From: Celerinatantimonas diazotrophica
GTDB lineage: Bacteria > Pseudomonadota > Gammaproteobacteria > Enterobacterales > Celerinatantimonadaceae
Assembly (NCBI RefSeq): GCF_004339545.1
Contig: NZ_SMGD01000016.1
Coordinates: 124,001-188,000 of the forward strand
DNA length: 64,000 bases
Direction: 5' to 3'
Below the pieces are notes generated by a model. That model did not search any database and was not told where the DNA came from. It saw only the letters and a program-made list of their open reading frames with translations. The translations under genes and the position numbers were made by a program. Below are positions 37,311 through 48,656 of this stretch, in pieces. Position 1 is the first letter of the stretch; each line of letters opens with the position of its first letter.

Positions 37311-38741
37311 CTAGGCGCTGTGATCGGCGGTTTTGGTGATTGTGGCTGTGATTGGCATCGAGCCATCATCGGTGTCGCCCAGATCCCGCAGTCTTTTTCC
37401 GGCCATTAGATTCGCTTCAATACGTTCTAGTTCAACCCCTTTCGTTTCAGGAACAAATATAATGGTGACGACGATAAAGATGATGTTCAAGGCGGCGTAT
37501 AACCAGAAAGTATTTCCTGTACCAATCCCATTAATCAGGCTTAAGAAGGTTGCTCCTAACACCATGTTTGATACCCAGTTCATTGTGGTTGAACAAGCAA
37601 TCCCAAAGTCACGGCCTTTTAGAGGCTGAATTTCAGAACATAAAATCCAGACCATAGGGGCAGCACTCATGGCGTAACCGATAATACAGATAATTGCCAT
37701 GACAACGGCTAAATAACCAAATAATGGAGCGGTATGGCCGTGTTTAATTAACTCAAGTAGCCCCCCTAAGCAGAACATTCCCGCCCCCATAATGAAGAAC
37801 CCAATTTTAAGTGCGGGTTTGCGTCCCCATGTATCAGTTACGCGAGAGACTAATGTTGTCACAATGACAAATGCTAGCCCGACAAATACGGTGCTGATCA
37901 TTTGCTCCATATGGGTTTCAAATCCAGCCATTTTGAAAATGGTGGGAGCATAGTACATTAGAATGTTCATTCCAGTGAACTGCTGCATAAACTGCAGCGC
38001 AACCCCGAGAGCCACACTACGACGGAAATTTTTATTGCCGCGGAATAAGTCAAATCCAGCTTCTTTTACTTTTAGGCTAGCCATAATATCTTGATATTCT
38101 TGATTCGCTTCTCGGTCTGTTTGGCGTAGCGACAGTAGAATATTTTTAGCTTCAGTGCTGCGGCCTTTAGCGGCGAGCCAACGCGGGCTCTTAGGCATGA
38201 ACCAGACTGCAAAAATTAAGATAACGGCAGGAATAACCAATACTGCAAACATCGCGCGCCAATTACCGAATAAACTAAAGAAAGTATCCGACAAAAACGC
38301 TACCACAATACCGATATTAACCATGACTTGATACATGGCAATTTTTTTACCACGTACTGCTTTATCGGACATTTCTGACAAATACAGGGGAGCCGCGTAA
38401 GATGCGATCCCAATCGAAAACCCTTGGATGACTCGGAAGACTAACATCATGTTAATATTCACCGAGACTGCACAGCCGACCGTACCGATGGCAAACAAAG
38501 CGCCACCCCATAAGAGACTGTGTTTACGCCCCAGACGAGATGACAACCAACTGTTAGCAATTGATCCCAGTGTTGCACCTAACATCATGGTACTGACTAC
38601 CCACTCTTGTTGATGGATCGTAATGTGCCAATCTTGAGTGATAAATGGTAAAGCACCAGAGATAATCCCAATATCCAGACCAAACAACAATCCGGCGAAG
38701 GCTGCTGCAATAGTCACTAAACTTGTTTTAGTTGATGACAT
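37311..38741 (-). CDS. MFS sugar porter, GalP/AraE/XylE-like
   Basis: 476 residues, 12 membrane segments. Sugar porter signatures: LFGLDIGIISGALPFI in helix 1, RLGRKHSLL, the PKSPRWLA motif after helix 6, QQFTGMNILMYYAP in helix 7, and PETKGVELERIE at the end. Proton symport of a hexose or pentose is likely; the substrate cannot be named. I start at the ATG 8 nt after AAGGGG, inside the longer frame. Confidence 0.9.
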   Translation of the reverse strand: MSSTKTSLVTIAAAFAGLLFGLDIGIISGALPFITQDWHITIHQQEWVVSTMMLGATLGSIANSWLSSRLGRKHSLLWGGALFAIGTVGCAVSVNINMMLVFRVIQGFSIGIASYAAPLYLSEMSDKAVRGKKIAMYQVMVNIGIVVAFLSDTFFSLFGNWRAMFAVLVIPAVILIFAVWFMPKSPRWLAAKGRSTEAKNILLSLRQTDREANQEYQDIMASLKVKEAGFDLFRGNKNFRRSVALGVALQFMQQFTGMNILMYYAPTIFKMAGFETHMEQMISTVFVGLAFVIVTTLVSRVTDTWGRKPALKIGFFIMGAGMFCLGGLLELIKHGHTAPLFGYLAVVMAIICIIGYAMSAAPMVWILCSEIQPLKGRDFGIACSTTMNWVSNMVLGATFLSLINGIGTGNTFWLYAALNIIFIVVTIIFVPETKGVELERIEANLMAGKRLRDLGDTDDGSMPITATITKTADHSA

Positions 38742-39013
38742 AATTAAAACCCCTTGAGAAGGTAAGATGTGCTTGTTGCAAGGCGACATCTTATGGGGCT
38801 TTATAAATCAGTAGATTGAGCCGATTCACATAATTTTAGGGGTGGCAATCTTGTCTATCAGTGTAGCTATTTTGTACATACTTTAAATAATGTCTATGTA
38901 ACTAAATGATTTTAATTTTTTAAATCAATTAGTTATATAAATTTTATGGGGTTTTAAAAGAAAGAATATGTTAATAGATAGCGGATTAATCTATATATAT
39001 AGCAATAAAAATA

Positions 39014-39040
39014 ATAGGAGTTGGCTTGACCAACTCCAAA
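39014..39040 (-). terminator. Terminator of the SH3 protein gene
   Basis: GGAGTTGG / CCAACTCC stem, followed by TATTATTTTTATT on the minus strand. Confidence 0.8.
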
Positions 39041-39043
39041 AAA

Positions 39044-39658
39044 TCACATCCAGCGATCACTACTGCGTTTACGTCGGCGAGGCAGATAAGGAATAATTAA
39101 ACCAATAATTAATCCTCCCCCAGCGACAATACCGCCTTTAATCAACCACTGCATCTGCACGTTCTGCTGAATATTGCCTAATTTCATGGTCAGTTTTTTA
39201 TTCTCACTAACAAGTTTATTTAGATGGGTATTCAAGTCAGCCGTGCGCTGTTGTTCCGTTTTTAACTGTTGTTGCAAGTCAGTAATCAGCTTAGTTTTAT
39301 CGCTCGCACTTTGCTCAGATGACTGTTTCAGAGCACTGAGCTTTTGTTGAGTTGATTTAAGCTGCGCGGTTGCGGTGTTAAGTTGCATTTGTAAACTTGG
39401 TGTGTTGGTAAGCTTATCTGCTTCTATCCAACCATCTTTATCTGAATTAGCAACTTTAATGTGGGCAAATTGACTGTCCTTGTCATATTCAATTTCATTG
39501 ACCTTCTCACCAGCGTTGACTGTCCCGACAATCCGGTAATTATTTCCAGGACCAGAATGCATATAAATGAATAAATCATTGGTTACATAACGTGGTGCAG
39601 CTAATGTGCTGAAGCTAAGTCCTGCGGTCAAGACTGAAAGCAGTAGTTTGTATCTCAC
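39044..39658 (-). CDS. TIGR04211 family SH3 domain protein (YgiM-like)
   Basis: 204 residues. Signal peptide (cleavage near LAA-PRY), bacterial SH3 domain (about 22-85, with RYVTNDLFIYMHSGPGNNYRIVG), a long coiled coil (about 90-165) and a C-terminal membrane helix (GGIVAGGGLIIGLIIPYL) with a basic tail. The layout suggests an inner-membrane-anchored periplasmic protein. E. coli ygiM lies near ygiF and cca, which agrees with the neighbours here. Confidence 0.87.
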   Translation of the reverse strand: MRYKLLLSVLTAGLSFSTLAAPRYVTNDLFIYMHSGPGNNYRIVGTVNAGEKVNEIEYDKDSQFAHIKVANSDKDGWIEADKLTNTPSLQMQLNTATAQLKSTQQKLSALKQSSEQSASDKTKLITDLQQQLKTEQQRTADLNTHLNKLVSENKKLTMKLGNIQQNVQMQWLIKGGIVAGGGLIIGLIIPYLPRRRKRSSDRWM

Positions 39659-39791
39659 AAGCTATCTCGTTTTCGTTGCGAATCAAAGGGAATAAAGACA
39701 TTTAGTGTAAGTCTTTCGTGAATGTCGCTCAACCACCATTGATGTAATAGCAAATGATCTCACATCAATTTCAACTGAACGGCAAAGAGCT

Positions 39792-40060
39792 CTAGGGACT
39801 GTTGACCTTTTGTGATTAGTTTTGCAGAAATCTGAGAGGGATTTAGGCAAGGTAAACGTTGTGCCGTGTCGTTATTCTCCACAAAGAACGTTTAACGCTG
39901 GATAAATCCCTCTCAGATACTGCCCTTGGGGTTCATTTAAACGCGTCCTGAACTTTGTTGCCCCCTGCTTGCTTAACTCATTAAGCGACGCAAGGGGCGC
40001 CGCGTTCAAAATGCGTTTAATTTGAACAAAATTCAACCACCAAAGGTCAACAGTCCCTAG
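39792..40060 (-). repeat. 269-bp MITE-like inverted-repeat element, full copy 2
   Basis: Reverse orientation relative to the 8914 copy; same length and CTAG ends, about 8 differences (97% identity by eye). It lies between the SH3 protein start and the pit gene stop. Confidence 0.85.
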
Positions 40061-40123
40061 TGATTCAGGTGTGATTTGACAAATTTAATGCCTAACAACA
40101 CCTGAACCCAAATGTCTGTTTAA

Positions 40124-41386
40124 TTAAAAACAAGCTTTAAGAATATAGTAGAAAATGATTGCAAAAACAGCCCCCGCAGGAAGGGTGATCACCCAGGAGA
40201 TAACAATTTTTCGCACAATACCTAAATTTAATGCCCCAATGCCTCGCGCCATTCCTACTCCAAGAATGGCACCGACCAGTGTCTGAGTTGTCGAAATAGG
40301 TAAACCTGTTCCAGACGCAATGACGACTGTTGTTGCCGCAGAAAGTTCGGCAGCAAAACCACGACTTGGCGTCAGATGGGTAATGCCTTTGCCGACGGTG
40401 GCAATGACGTGATGTCCAAGAATTGCCAAGCCAGCAACAATTCCTAATCCACCAAGCGGGAGAATCCACCAAGCTATTTGTGCTTGAGTTCCGATCACTC
40501 CGCCATGGCCGATAATACTTACTACAGCGGCTAGCGGACCAATCGCGTTAGCGACATCGTTAGAGCCATGAGCAAAAGCCATTGAACAGGCAGTCATAAT
40601 CATCAAAATACCAAAGATTTTTTCGACGTTGGTATAATGCATCTGCTGATCGGCATGGGGGTCAATATGCAGTCGATTAATCAACAATCGACCAATGATG
40701 GCAATCGCCAGACCAATGCCGATGGCCAATAAATAGCCCTGCATATCTCCGACATTTAGCCCAACATGCGATAGCCCTTTTTTGATGGTCACCAGAGACA
40801 GGATGAAACCGGCCATAAACATATAGACCGGGACATAGCGTTTGGCGGCGAGAATGGGATTTTCATGCTTAAAAATAAGTAACTGAGCACTGGTAAACAG
40901 CAGATAAGCAATCACCCCAGCAATAATTGGTGTGACGATCCAACTGCCGATAATGCCGGATAATTTTGACCACTCAACCGTGTGTGGTCCAGCCGTGACG
41001 CAGGCAAAACCGATGATGGCCCCAATGATCGAGTGAGTTGTTGAGACAGGCCAACCTTTATAAGAGGCAATTAATAGCCAAGCCCCAGCCGCTAACAACG
41101 CTGCAATCATGCCAAAAACCATGATATTTGGTTTATCAGCGAATAAGGCTGGATTGATAATCCCGTTACGAACTGTATTGGTGACTTCGCCACCGGCTAA
41201 ATATGCGCCTGAAAACTCAAAGATCATCGCAATGAGTACGGCTCGTTTAATCGTTAAGACACCCGAACCGACCGATGTGCCCATGGCATTGGCAACGTCA
41301 TTGGCACCAATGCCCCAGGCCATAACAAAGCCAAATATAGCGGCAAGCGCCACCAAAATGGCGCCATAATTCGCAATTATTTCCAT
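40124..41386 (-). CDS. PiT family inorganic phosphate transporter
   Basis: 420 residues, about ten membrane segments, with the two PiT repeats GANDVANAMGTSVGSG (near residue 27) and HGSNDVANAIGPLAA (about 270). Sodium or proton-coupled low-affinity phosphate uptake. It starts 24 bp after a DUF47 gene on the same strand; that pair is widely conserved, and the DUF47 protein is thought to modulate the transporter. Confidence 0.92.
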   Translation of the reverse strand: MEIIANYGAILVALAAIFGFVMAWGIGANDVANAMGTSVGSGVLTIKRAVLIAMIFEFSGAYLAGGEVTNTVRNGIINPALFADKPNIMVFGMIAALLAAGAWLLIASYKGWPVSTTHSIIGAIIGFACVTAGPHTVEWSKLSGIIGSWIVTPIIAGVIAYLLFTSAQLLIFKHENPILAAKRYVPVYMFMAGFILSLVTIKKGLSHVGLNVGDMQGYLLAIGIGLAIAIIGRLLINRLHIDPHADQQMHYTNVEKIFGILMIMTACSMAFAHGSNDVANAIGPLAAVVSIIGHGGVIGTQAQIAWWILPLGGLGIVAGLAILGHHVIATVGKGITHLTPSRGFAAELSAATTVVIASGTGLPISTTQTLVGAILGVGMARGIGALNLGIVRKIVISWVITLPAGAVFAIIFYYILKACF

Positions 41387-41410
41387 AATTGAACAACCTG
41401 AAGATAAGAC

Positions 41411-42088
41411 TTAAGCTCGGAAAATCATTAATTCCATACGGGCACCAACGCGAAGCGCTTGATCTGCCAGTTCGCCGACTTTTTCGATCATGTTATATAA
41501 AAACATGACGTCGACCGGATTAAGTTGAGCTTCCAATTGACGAAGTTTGAGTCGAAGACGGATTTGCATGGTATCAGTATCATCTTCGATTTGATCGAGC
41601 TCAGTGACCATTTTGGTGACCAAGTCGACTTCTCGTCCGCGAAAGCCTGTTTCCAGAAGATCTTCTAATTCGTGAATGGTTTCTTGGGCTTTTGCTGTCG
41701 CATCAAGAGAGCGTTTTAGGTAGGGCAAAAAGAGATCATGTAACTCTTTTGGCACATAGAGTTGTCTGCCAACCACTCGACCACTGATATCTTTTGCTTT
41801 ATTTGCAATACGGTCTTGATGGGTTAGCAATTCAAGCAAATCAGATCGTTCAACTGGCATAAAAATACCACCAGGAAGATTCATCCGAATATTCCGTTTT
41901 AAACTATCAGCCTCTTTTTCAAGACGGTTGATCTGTTCCCGGTATTTTCCTGCTGTATCCCAGTTATCAGCGAAAACAGCTTCAAAAAAAGGAACTAAGC
42001 TTTCAGCACATTCATGAACTTTGCTGATATGCTCTTCTAAGGGTTTAATTGGCGATTTGGCAAATAAACCAAGTAATGTATTTGGCAT
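41411..42088 (-). CDS. PhoU-like DUF47 (TIGR00153) protein
   Basis: 225 residues, all helical. MPNTLLGLFAKSPIKPLEEH and the NRLEKEADSLKRNIRMNL block with E...D metal-binding pattern repeated later (DQIEDDTDTMQIRLR) are PhoU-like. First gene of the pair with the PiT transporter. Confidence 0.9.
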   Translation of the reverse strand: MPNTLLGLFAKSPIKPLEEHISKVHECAESLVPFFEAVFADNWDTAGKYREQINRLEKEADSLKRNIRMNLPGGIFMPVERSDLLELLTHQDRIANKAKDISGRVVGRQLYVPKELHDLFLPYLKRSLDATAKAQETIHELEDLLETGFRGREVDLVTKMVTELDQIEDDTDTMQIRLRLKLRQLEAQLNPVDVMFLYNMIEKVGELADQALRVGARMELMIFRA

Positions 42089-42385
42089 AGCGTTTATTCT
42101 GTCTGACTATTGCGCCGCGAATCTTAACCGATATAAGCGTTCATGCAAGTAAATTCTGTACTTTCTTTATGGATTCATAATAGCAAACAGCTCAATAAAA
42201 AGCCATTTTAGGTCACTCGTTATAGGCATGAATATATATTTATATCATGAAGTTAGTATGGATATATCGATATCCAGATAACTAAAAATAGGGATGGTAT
42301 TTTTTTGATATGACGCGATTGTTTAACGAGTATGATATCCTGCGTAAATTGCAATATTATGACTCTCAGCAACACTTGTTGGACT

Positions 42386-43897
42386 ATGAATAGTGAAATT
42401 GAACTAAAGTTCTATCTACGGGATGATTCAGTGGCCCAAATCGAACCGATTTTGGCTAATTTTCCGATCTTACAGCATGAAGTTCGAAACTTGCGCAGTG
42501 TCTATTTTGATACCAAGCAGCGCCAACTTCGACGTTGGCGAATGGGACTTCGAATTCGCAGTGGTGATGAGCAAAATGTTCAGACGGTTAAAACCGCTGG
42601 TCGAGTCGTCGGGGGACTGCATGATCGCCCTGAATATAACCAAGTGATTGAAGGGACTCGGCCGCAACTTAATCGATTTGAAAACTTGCCTTGGCCTGAA
42701 GATGTTGAGCTGACGGAGTTGGAAGATGCGTTACTCCCAATTTTTGTAACCGATTTTCAACGTACGACTTGGCTTGTGGATTTGCAAAATGAAACGCTCG
42801 TTGAAGTTGCTTTGGATTCGGGAAAATTAGAGGTTGATGATCGCCAGGAACCGATTTGTGAATTAGAACTGGAACTGGTCAAAGGTGATGTAGGGCAACT
42901 GTTTTATCTAGCAGAACAACTCAGTTCACTCAATTCGCTAATCTTAGGTTCTACTAGCAAAGCAAAACGAGGTTATACGTTAGCGGATGGCCTTCCTGGC
43001 GAGCAGCCGGTTCGATTAGGATTTGTGCCGCTAGAAAATGACGATTCGTTGCCAACTGCTTTACATAAAAGTGTCGATTATGCGCTTTCACATTGGCAAC
43101 GCCACCAGCAAGTCTATATTGATACTCTTTCTTATCGTGCATTAAGCGAACTCAAACAGGCCGCTCAGTTGATTCACCAAGAGATTTCAATGTACCAAGA
43201 TGTGGTCGAATTTAGTTGTTCCTGGCATGACGACTTATTATGGCTCATTCGCCAGTTGGGATGGCTAGATGAGGCTTGCCATATCCAGGGACTGATCGAT
43301 GATCAGGGTAAATTTATTCGTAAATTGACCAATAAACGGACGATTTTCCGGCAGTTGGAGCAACGTCTGAGCGAGCTTCCTGATTCGGATGAAGTGATAA
43401 AATTATTATCTTGTGAACGTTATAACCGTTTGATGTTAGGGCTGATTCAATGGGTGTATCAAAAAGAAGATATGCAAGCGAAAACGGCGTTGAGCCTGAA
43501 TGAATATGCTAGTACAGCCTTGCAAGAGTGCTGGCAAAAATTGCGTGATTCTGAATTTGGTGAACAACTCTCTTTGGATTTCAATCAGTATACTCGTTTG
43601 GCCGGGCAACTGAAACGGAATATGATGTTGGGCAATTGTTTTGGAGCATTGTTTGAGCCAAGTAGTCGTGATGAGTTTCGTTCCTTGTGGCTAGATTTAC
43701 TCGGCGGTATCGAAGATTTGCGGCTATTGGAACCGATTGCTGAATTAGCTGATGATAGTCGTGAAAATAAAGATGAAATCAAGCAGCTGCATAAATGGCT
43801 CAAACGTAAGCAAGACTCTATTACTGATGCGATGGAATTTACCCGTACCCAAGCGTTAAGCAAAGCCGATTACTGGCTTCTGCATCATGTCTCATAA
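42386..43897 (+). CDS. ygiF: CYTH-CHAD domain protein, YgiF-type triphosphatase
   Basis: 503 residues. CYTH domain opens with the EIELKFYL motif and VYFDTKQRQLRRWRMGLRIR; it hydrolyses inorganic triphosphate in E. coli YgiF. The rest is a CHAD-like helical domain. I start at MNSEIELKF to match the family; the 18 upstream codons in the open frame are not conserved in style. E. coli YgiF is 433 residues, so this C-terminal half is longer. Followed by a terminator and then the chemoreceptor gene. Confidence 0.9.
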   Translation: MNSEIELKFYLRDDSVAQIEPILANFPILQHEVRNLRSVYFDTKQRQLRRWRMGLRIRSGDEQNVQTVKTAGRVVGGLHDRPEYNQVIEGTRPQLNRFENLPWPEDVELTELEDALLPIFVTDFQRTTWLVDLQNETLVEVALDSGKLEVDDRQEPICELELELVKGDVGQLFYLAEQLSSLNSLILGSTSKAKRGYTLADGLPGEQPVRLGFVPLENDDSLPTALHKSVDYALSHWQRHQQVYIDTLSYRALSELKQAAQLIHQEISMYQDVVEFSCSWHDDLLWLIRQLGWLDEACHIQGLIDDQGKFIRKLTNKRTIFRQLEQRLSELPDSDEVIKLLSCERYNRLMLGLIQWVYQKEDMQAKTALSLNEYASTALQECWQKLRDSEFGEQLSLDFNQYTRLAGQLKRNMMLGNCFGALFEPSSRDEFRSLWLDLLGGIEDLRLLEPIAELADDSRENKDEIKQLHKWLKRKQDSITDAMEFTRTQALSKADYWLLHHVS

Positions 43898-43923
43898 ATT
43901 TGTTATTTCTGTCACAGGTTGAT

Positions 43924-43950
43924 AAAAAAAGCTGCTAAAAGCAGCTTTTT
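43924..43950 (+). terminator. ygiF terminator
   Basis: GCTGC / GCAGC stem extended by A-T pairs, loop TAAAA, five T. Confidence 0.9.
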
Positions 43951-44182
43951 CTTTGTTTATTCTAATAAAACTCAGTAGTTTATAAAATAAGTTATAATTT
44001 TCATAATATGATTGGTGTTTATTTTTGATGCTCCCCCGAAAGATGTATTAATCTAAACTAGATTAGGTTTTCTGGAGCGGATCAGTCTGTCTTCTGGGGT
44101 CTAGACATGGGATGTATAAGGCAGCAATGTAAATTGTTTCGCTATTATTGTGAATTTATCGTGAAAACAAGGACTAATCACT
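43951..44182. other. Intergenic region upstream of the chemoreceptor
   Basis: AT-rich, no ORF with a ribosome binding site. It leads into the sigma-28-type promoter at 44183-44209. Confidence 0.5.
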
Positions 44183-44209
44183 TAAACTTTTGCGATATGG
44201 TTCCGATAA
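44183..44209 (+). promoter_or_regulatory. Sigma-28 (FliA)-type promoter
   Basis: TAAACTTT, 11-nt spacer, TCCGATAA: close to the consensus TAAAGTTT-N11-GCCGATAA with two mismatches. It lies about 63 bp before the chemoreceptor ATG. Confidence 0.72.
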
Positions 44210-44271
44210 ACAAACAATAGCGAATAATTTACGACAGTTGTTTTGTTTTAATTAATGCAAAGGACCCTCAG

Positions 44272-45795
44272 ATGAAATCTGCAATGTTGTCACGATGGGA
44301 AAAGTTACTAACTAGGATCAGCCTAAAGCATAAGATTTATCTGCTTATTTTCTCAAGCCTCATTGTGTTAGTTGGTAAATTGTATCTAGATAGTTACTTA
44401 GTTAGGCAGGATGCAATGACGACTCAAGCTCAGACTATGCGTCAGGATGCGCAGAAATTAGCTGATTTGTCCAACCAGCAGTTGCATAACCCGGTTTACC
44501 TGAAAACACTGATTGATTCCAATGTTCATTATCAACTCTCTGTTGTTGACAAGAGTCAGCAGGTCATTGCCGGGGCTGAACTATCTGCCATTCCTAAGTT
44601 ATCTCAGCTCACTTCCTCGGGGAATGTGTTTCGTTACGCTGTAAAACTTAATAATGGAGAGATTTTAGTTTTAAGTCAGCAAGAAGAGCCAATTGTTGCA
44701 GGGGCTAAACGGTTTTTCCAGCGTAGTCTTATTGTGACGTTGGTTATTGCTGTGTTTTTCGTTGTATTTATGGTTGCCGCCGCTAAGGTTTTAATTAAAC
44801 AAGTTGAATTATTACGCCAGCAGTTGCGTCTAATGGCCACTAAAGATTTTACTCAACCGCAGCTGATGCATTCTAATGATGAATTTGGGAGTATTGAAAC
44901 GGCTGCGAATGAGACACGCCTTGATCTTGAGAAGGTCTTGATTACACAGGGTAAAATGACCCAGGAATTACAGACGGTTGCCGACCAGATGACCATTTGT
45001 ATGGATGAGACTAAAGAAGCAACCCAAGAGGAATTTGCGCAGGTTGATCAGCTGGCCACCGCGATGAGTGAAGTAGCGGCAACAGTCAATGATGTGGCCA
45101 ATAATGCTGAACAGGCAGCGACTGCAGCGCAACAGGCCAATGAACTCGCGAGCCAAGGTAATCATGATGTGAACGCTAGTATTCAAACGATCAACCAGCT
45201 GGCAGATAATATTTCTCGCTCCAGTGATTCCGTACAGGCTGTCGAACAACGCGTGAATGAGATTGGCTCGGTCGTTGAAACCATTAACAGTATTTCTGAG
45301 CAGACTAATTTACTGGCACTTAATGCCGCGATTGAAGCGGCTCGGGCAGGTGAATATGGCCGAGGGTTTGCGGTGGTTGCCGATGAGGTTCGTAATCTAG
45401 CGAAAAGTACACAAAACGCAACGGTTGAAATCCATTCGATGATTGCTCAGCTTCGCGAAAGCGCAGGCCTGGCGAGTCAAATGATGGAAGAAAGCGTTCA
45501 ATATGCCCAACGAAGTGTTGAACAGGTCAGCAATGCAGGGGATGAACTCAATCAGATTGTCCAACAGGTCTCGCAGATCACTCAGATGAATACGCTCATC
45601 GCAACGGCCTCGGAACAACAACGTGAGGTGACTCGCGAAATGGATGAGAACTTAATTCAGCTTAAAGATCTGATAAAAGCGAGTGTCACAGTGATTGATG
45701 AATTATATGAAACATCACAGGTGCTCTCTAGCCATGGGCAAGGATTGGGACAAATGGCAGCAGAGTTCCGTCTGGATAGTCGAACTGAATCATGA
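44272..45795 (+). CDS. Methyl-accepting chemotaxis protein
   Basis: 507 residues. TM1 at about 21-36, periplasmic sensor of about 115 residues (small, cache-like in size), TM2 at about 152-172, a HAMP-like stretch, then the signalling domain with [19 protein letters not shown] and [15 protein letters not shown]. No C-terminal pentapeptide for CheR is seen. Ligand unknown. Expressed from a FliA-type promoter; its stop overlaps the glnE start by 4 bp, so glnE may be co-transcribed. Confidence 0.92.
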   Translation: MKSAMLSRWEKLLTRISLKHKIYLLIFSSLIVLVGKLYLDSYLVRQDAMTTQAQTMRQDAQKLADLSNQQLHNPVYLKTLIDSNVHYQLSVVDKSQQVIAGAELSAIPKLSQLTSSGNVFRYAVKLNNGEILVLSQQEEPIVAGAKRFFQRSLIVTLVIAVFFVVFMVAAAKVLIKQVELLRQQLRLMATKDFTQPQLMHSNDEFGSIETAANETRLDLEKVLITQGKMTQELQTVADQMTICMDETKEATQEEFAQVDQLATAMSEVAATVNDVANNAEQAATAAQQANELASQGNHDVNASIQTINQLADNISRSSDSVQAVEQRVNEIGSVVETINSISEQTNLLALNAAIEAARAGEYGRGFAVVADEVRNLAKSTQNATVEIHSMIAQLRESAGLASQMMEESVQYAQRSVEQVSNAGDELNQIVQQVSQITQMNTLIATASEQQREVTREMDENLIQLKDLIKASVTVIDELYETSQVLSSHGQGLGQMAAEFRLDSRTES

Positions 45796-48656
45796 TGTCG
45801 CATTCTCATCAATCGTGGCTTAAGCAACTTCATCATTGGCCAGCGCTTCAGCAACTGGGGATGCAGCGATTTGAACAGTTCACCGAAAAAAAAGATGAAC
45901 CGTTAGTTGTTGAGAAAGATCTTGTCATCGCAGCATTGGCGGTCAGTGATTTTATTTATATGCGGCTGATGCAAAATCCGGCTTGGCATGCTGCCTTGGC
46001 GGCAACGGTCAATGAGCTTGCTGATTGGCTTGATGAGCCATATTGTTGGCAGGCGATTGAGCGACTAGATGAAAAATCAGCCCGTCGTTGGCTCCGAGAA
46101 TATCGCTCGCAATTTATGTTACGCGTTGCCTGGCTTGAGCTTTCAGGCCAGATTGAGGTGACGCAGAGTGTACAATACCTGTCAGAATTTGCCCAGCTAG
46201 CCATTAATGTCGCCCTCAAATGGCTTGTTTGCCATAACCAGCCATTATATGGGATGCCCGTTGACGACCATGGGCAGGTACAAAACCTTCACGTATTGGC
46301 AATGGGGAAGCTTGGAGGGAAGGAACTCAACTTTTCTTCAGATATTGATCTGATCTTTTGTTATCGCGAACAGGGATATACAAAGGGAGGGCGTCGAGAG
46401 TTACCAAACCAACAATATTTTATCCGTTTAGGGCAACAACTCATTAGTTTCTTATCACACCCTGAAATGAGTGGATTTGTTTTTCGAGTTGATATGCGGC
46501 TGCGACCATTTGGAGAGGCCGGACCACTAGCCGTCAGTTATTCCGCGCTTGAAGATTACTACCAAAATCATGGTCGGGATTGGGAACGATACGCTATGGT
46601 CAAAGCCCATTGTATTAACGATACAGTGGCAAATCAGCAACTAAAACAACTATTGCGGCCTTTTGTTTTTCGTCGTTATATCGATTTTAGTGTGGTGGAT
46701 GCACTGCGTCGTATGAAATCTTTGATTCTCTCTGAAGTGCACCGCAAACAACGTTGGGGGGATATCAAGCTGGGGCGCGGAGGTATTCGTGAAATAGAGT
46801 TCATCGTGCAAGCCCAGCAGCTGATTTGGGGGGGACGGCTACCCGCTCTGCAGCAAACGAACCTGCTTAAATCACTTGAGCTGTTACGAAGTGAAAATAT
46901 CATTAGCCAAGAGCATTACCAAGTTTTAAAAGACAGTTATCTGTTTTTACGCCGCATTGAAAATTATCTGCAGGAATTGGATGATCAGCAAACCCAGTTA
47001 TTACCTCAAGATGAGCTCAATCAAACTCGTCTAGCTTGGGTGATGGGGCAAACCGATTGGTCCAGTGCCTATCAGACTATTGAGTCTGTATTGGCTGATG
47101 TTAGCGGTTGTTTTGATGAGCTTTTTGGGCATTCTTTATGTGAATTAACGCCTATTGATAATCGCTATGAAATCCTTTGGCAAGCGAGTTTAGATGCTCA
47201 CAACTCGATATTAACCGATGAGTTAGACGTTGAGATGGCGGCGTCTTTGGTTGAGTTTCGCACTTTGGCTAATCAGCGACTGATCGGGGAAAAAGGTCAG
47301 GTAACGCTTGACCGATTGATGCCGCGGTTGATTCCAATGTTATTAGCCTATGAGCATCCTCAGCGGTTGTGTCAGCGCGTTTTACATTTGCTCGCTCAAA
47401 TTCTGTCTCGTAGTACCTATTTGCAACTGCTGTTGGAAAATCCTGGGGCCCTTAAACAGCTTCTGAAATTATGTGATGCCAGTGCCATGGTGGCAGAGCA
47501 GCTTAGTCGTTATCCTTTATTGTTAGATGAGTTGCTTGATCCACAACTTTTGCACCGAGTCTGTGCTGAAAATTCTTATACGCAAGAGCTTGACCTGTAT
47601 ATGTTACGTATTGCTGCAGATGATCTTGAACTACAAATTGATGCTCTACGTCAGTTTAAACAGGTTCAGATGCTACGCATTGCAGCAGCTGACATCGCAG
47701 ATATGTTGTCTCTTATGAAAGTCAGCGACCATTTAACCGTGCTCGCCGAGGCATTGGTTGCAAAGGTGGTCAATTTAGCATGGCAACAAATGGTGGAGCG
47801 ATATGGTTATCCCTCCGGGGTGAGCGATGATATTCAACGAGGTTTTGCTGTTGTTGGATATGGCAAGCTGGGAGGCATTGAACTGAGTTACAGTTCAGAT
47901 CTAGATTTGGTCTTTATTCATAATTGTGAGACTTATGAACCGACCTCTGGGCCTAAAGTGATTGATAGTAAACAATTTTACCTTCGCTTGGCGCAGCGTA
48001 TTATGCATTTATTTCAGACTCGGACTCGTTCAGGTATTTTGTATGAAGTCGATATGCGTTTGCGTCCATCGGGTAATGCTGGATTATTAGTTAGTTCTTG
48101 GTCAGCGTTTGCCGATTATCAACGGACTCAAGCTTGGACCTGGGAGCATCAGGCGTTAGTACGCAGCCGAATGCTGGAAGGGGATGATATGTTGCGCGAG
48201 CATTTTATTGTGCTGCGCCAAGAAGTGCTATCTCGGCGAAGAGATTTATCAGCATTAGCTGAGCAGATTAAACAGATGCGGGAGAAAATGCGAGCGCATT
48301 TGGACCGCTCTGATGCTCAGCATATTGACTTGAAACATTCCTCTGGGGCGATGGTGGATATTGAGTTTATCGCCCAGTTATTGGTGTTGGCTTATGCTCA
48401 TAAGGTACCTGAATTGCTGCGTTGGCCCGACAATATTCGCATTTTCAGTGCAGCGACAGATGCTGAAATAATTACCAAGGAGCAATCGCAATTACTTTGC
48501 CAAAGTTATATCTATTTACGCCGCACTGGCCATCATCGAGTTCTCGATGGACAAAGCACTTTGGTTCCTAGAGCATTGCTTGATGAGAATGTATCTGTGT
48601 CGATGCATGCGGTACAGCAGCTGTTTCAAACATTGTTAGATGCACTTACTCAGTAA
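45792..48656 (+). CDS. glnE: Glutamine synthetase adenylyltransferase/deadenylylase
   Basis: 954 residues. N-terminal AT domain motif [18 protein letters not shown] at about 171-188 and C-terminal copy [18 protein letters not shown] at about 690-708. The N domain removes AMP from and the C domain adds AMP to glutamine synthetase, depending on PII. The ATG overlaps the chemoreceptor stop; ygiF-glnE is normally adjacent, so the receptor gene is an insertion. Its 3' end overlaps lpxL (convergent) by 7 bp. Confidence 0.96.
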   Translation: MMSHSHQSWLKQLHHWPALQQLGMQRFEQFTEKKDEPLVVEKDLVIAALAVSDFIYMRLMQNPAWHAALAATVNELADWLDEPYCWQAIERLDEKSARRWLREYRSQFMLRVAWLELSGQIEVTQSVQYLSEFAQLAINVALKWLVCHNQPLYGMPVDDHGQVQNLHVLAMGKLGGKELNFSSDIDLIFCYREQGYTKGGRRELPNQQYFIRLGQQLISFLSHPEMSGFVFRVDMRLRPFGEAGPLAVSYSALEDYYQNHGRDWERYAMVKAHCINDTVANQQLKQLLRPFVFRRYIDFSVVDALRRMKSLILSEVHRKQRWGDIKLGRGGIREIEFIVQAQQLIWGGRLPALQQTNLLKSLELLRSENIISQEHYQVLKDSYLFLRRIENYLQELDDQQTQLLPQDELNQTRLAWVMGQTDWSSAYQTIESVLADVSGCFDELFGHSLCELTPIDNRYEILWQASLDAHNSILTDELDVEMAASLVEFRTLANQRLIGEKGQVTLDRLMPRLIPMLLAYEHPQRLCQRVLHLLAQILSRSTYLQLLLENPGALKQLLKLCDASAMVAEQLSRYPLLLDELLDPQLLHRVCAENSYTQELDLYMLRIAADDLELQIDALRQFKQVQMLRIAAADIADMLSLMKVSDHLTVLAEALVAKVVNLAWQQMVERYGYPSGVSDDIQRGFAVVGYGKLGGIELSYSSDLDLVFIHNCETYEPTSGPKVIDSKQFYLRLAQRIMHLFQTRTRSGILYEVDMRLRPSGNAGLLVSSWSAFADYQRTQAWTWEHQALVRSRMLEGDDMLREHFIVLRQEVLSRRRDLSALAEQIKQMREKMRAHLDRSDAQHIDLKHSSGAMVDIEFIAQLLVLAYAHKVPELLRWPDNIRIFSAATDAEIITKEQSQLLCQSYIYLRRTGHHRVLDGQSTLVPRALLDENVSVSMHAVQQLFQTLLDALTQ

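Noticed and set aside
8914-40060. Prophage or CRISPR explanation for the repeated sequences
   Set aside because: The repeats are whole 269-bp elements with terminal inverted repeats, not spacer-separated units, and no phage genes or cas genes are seen.
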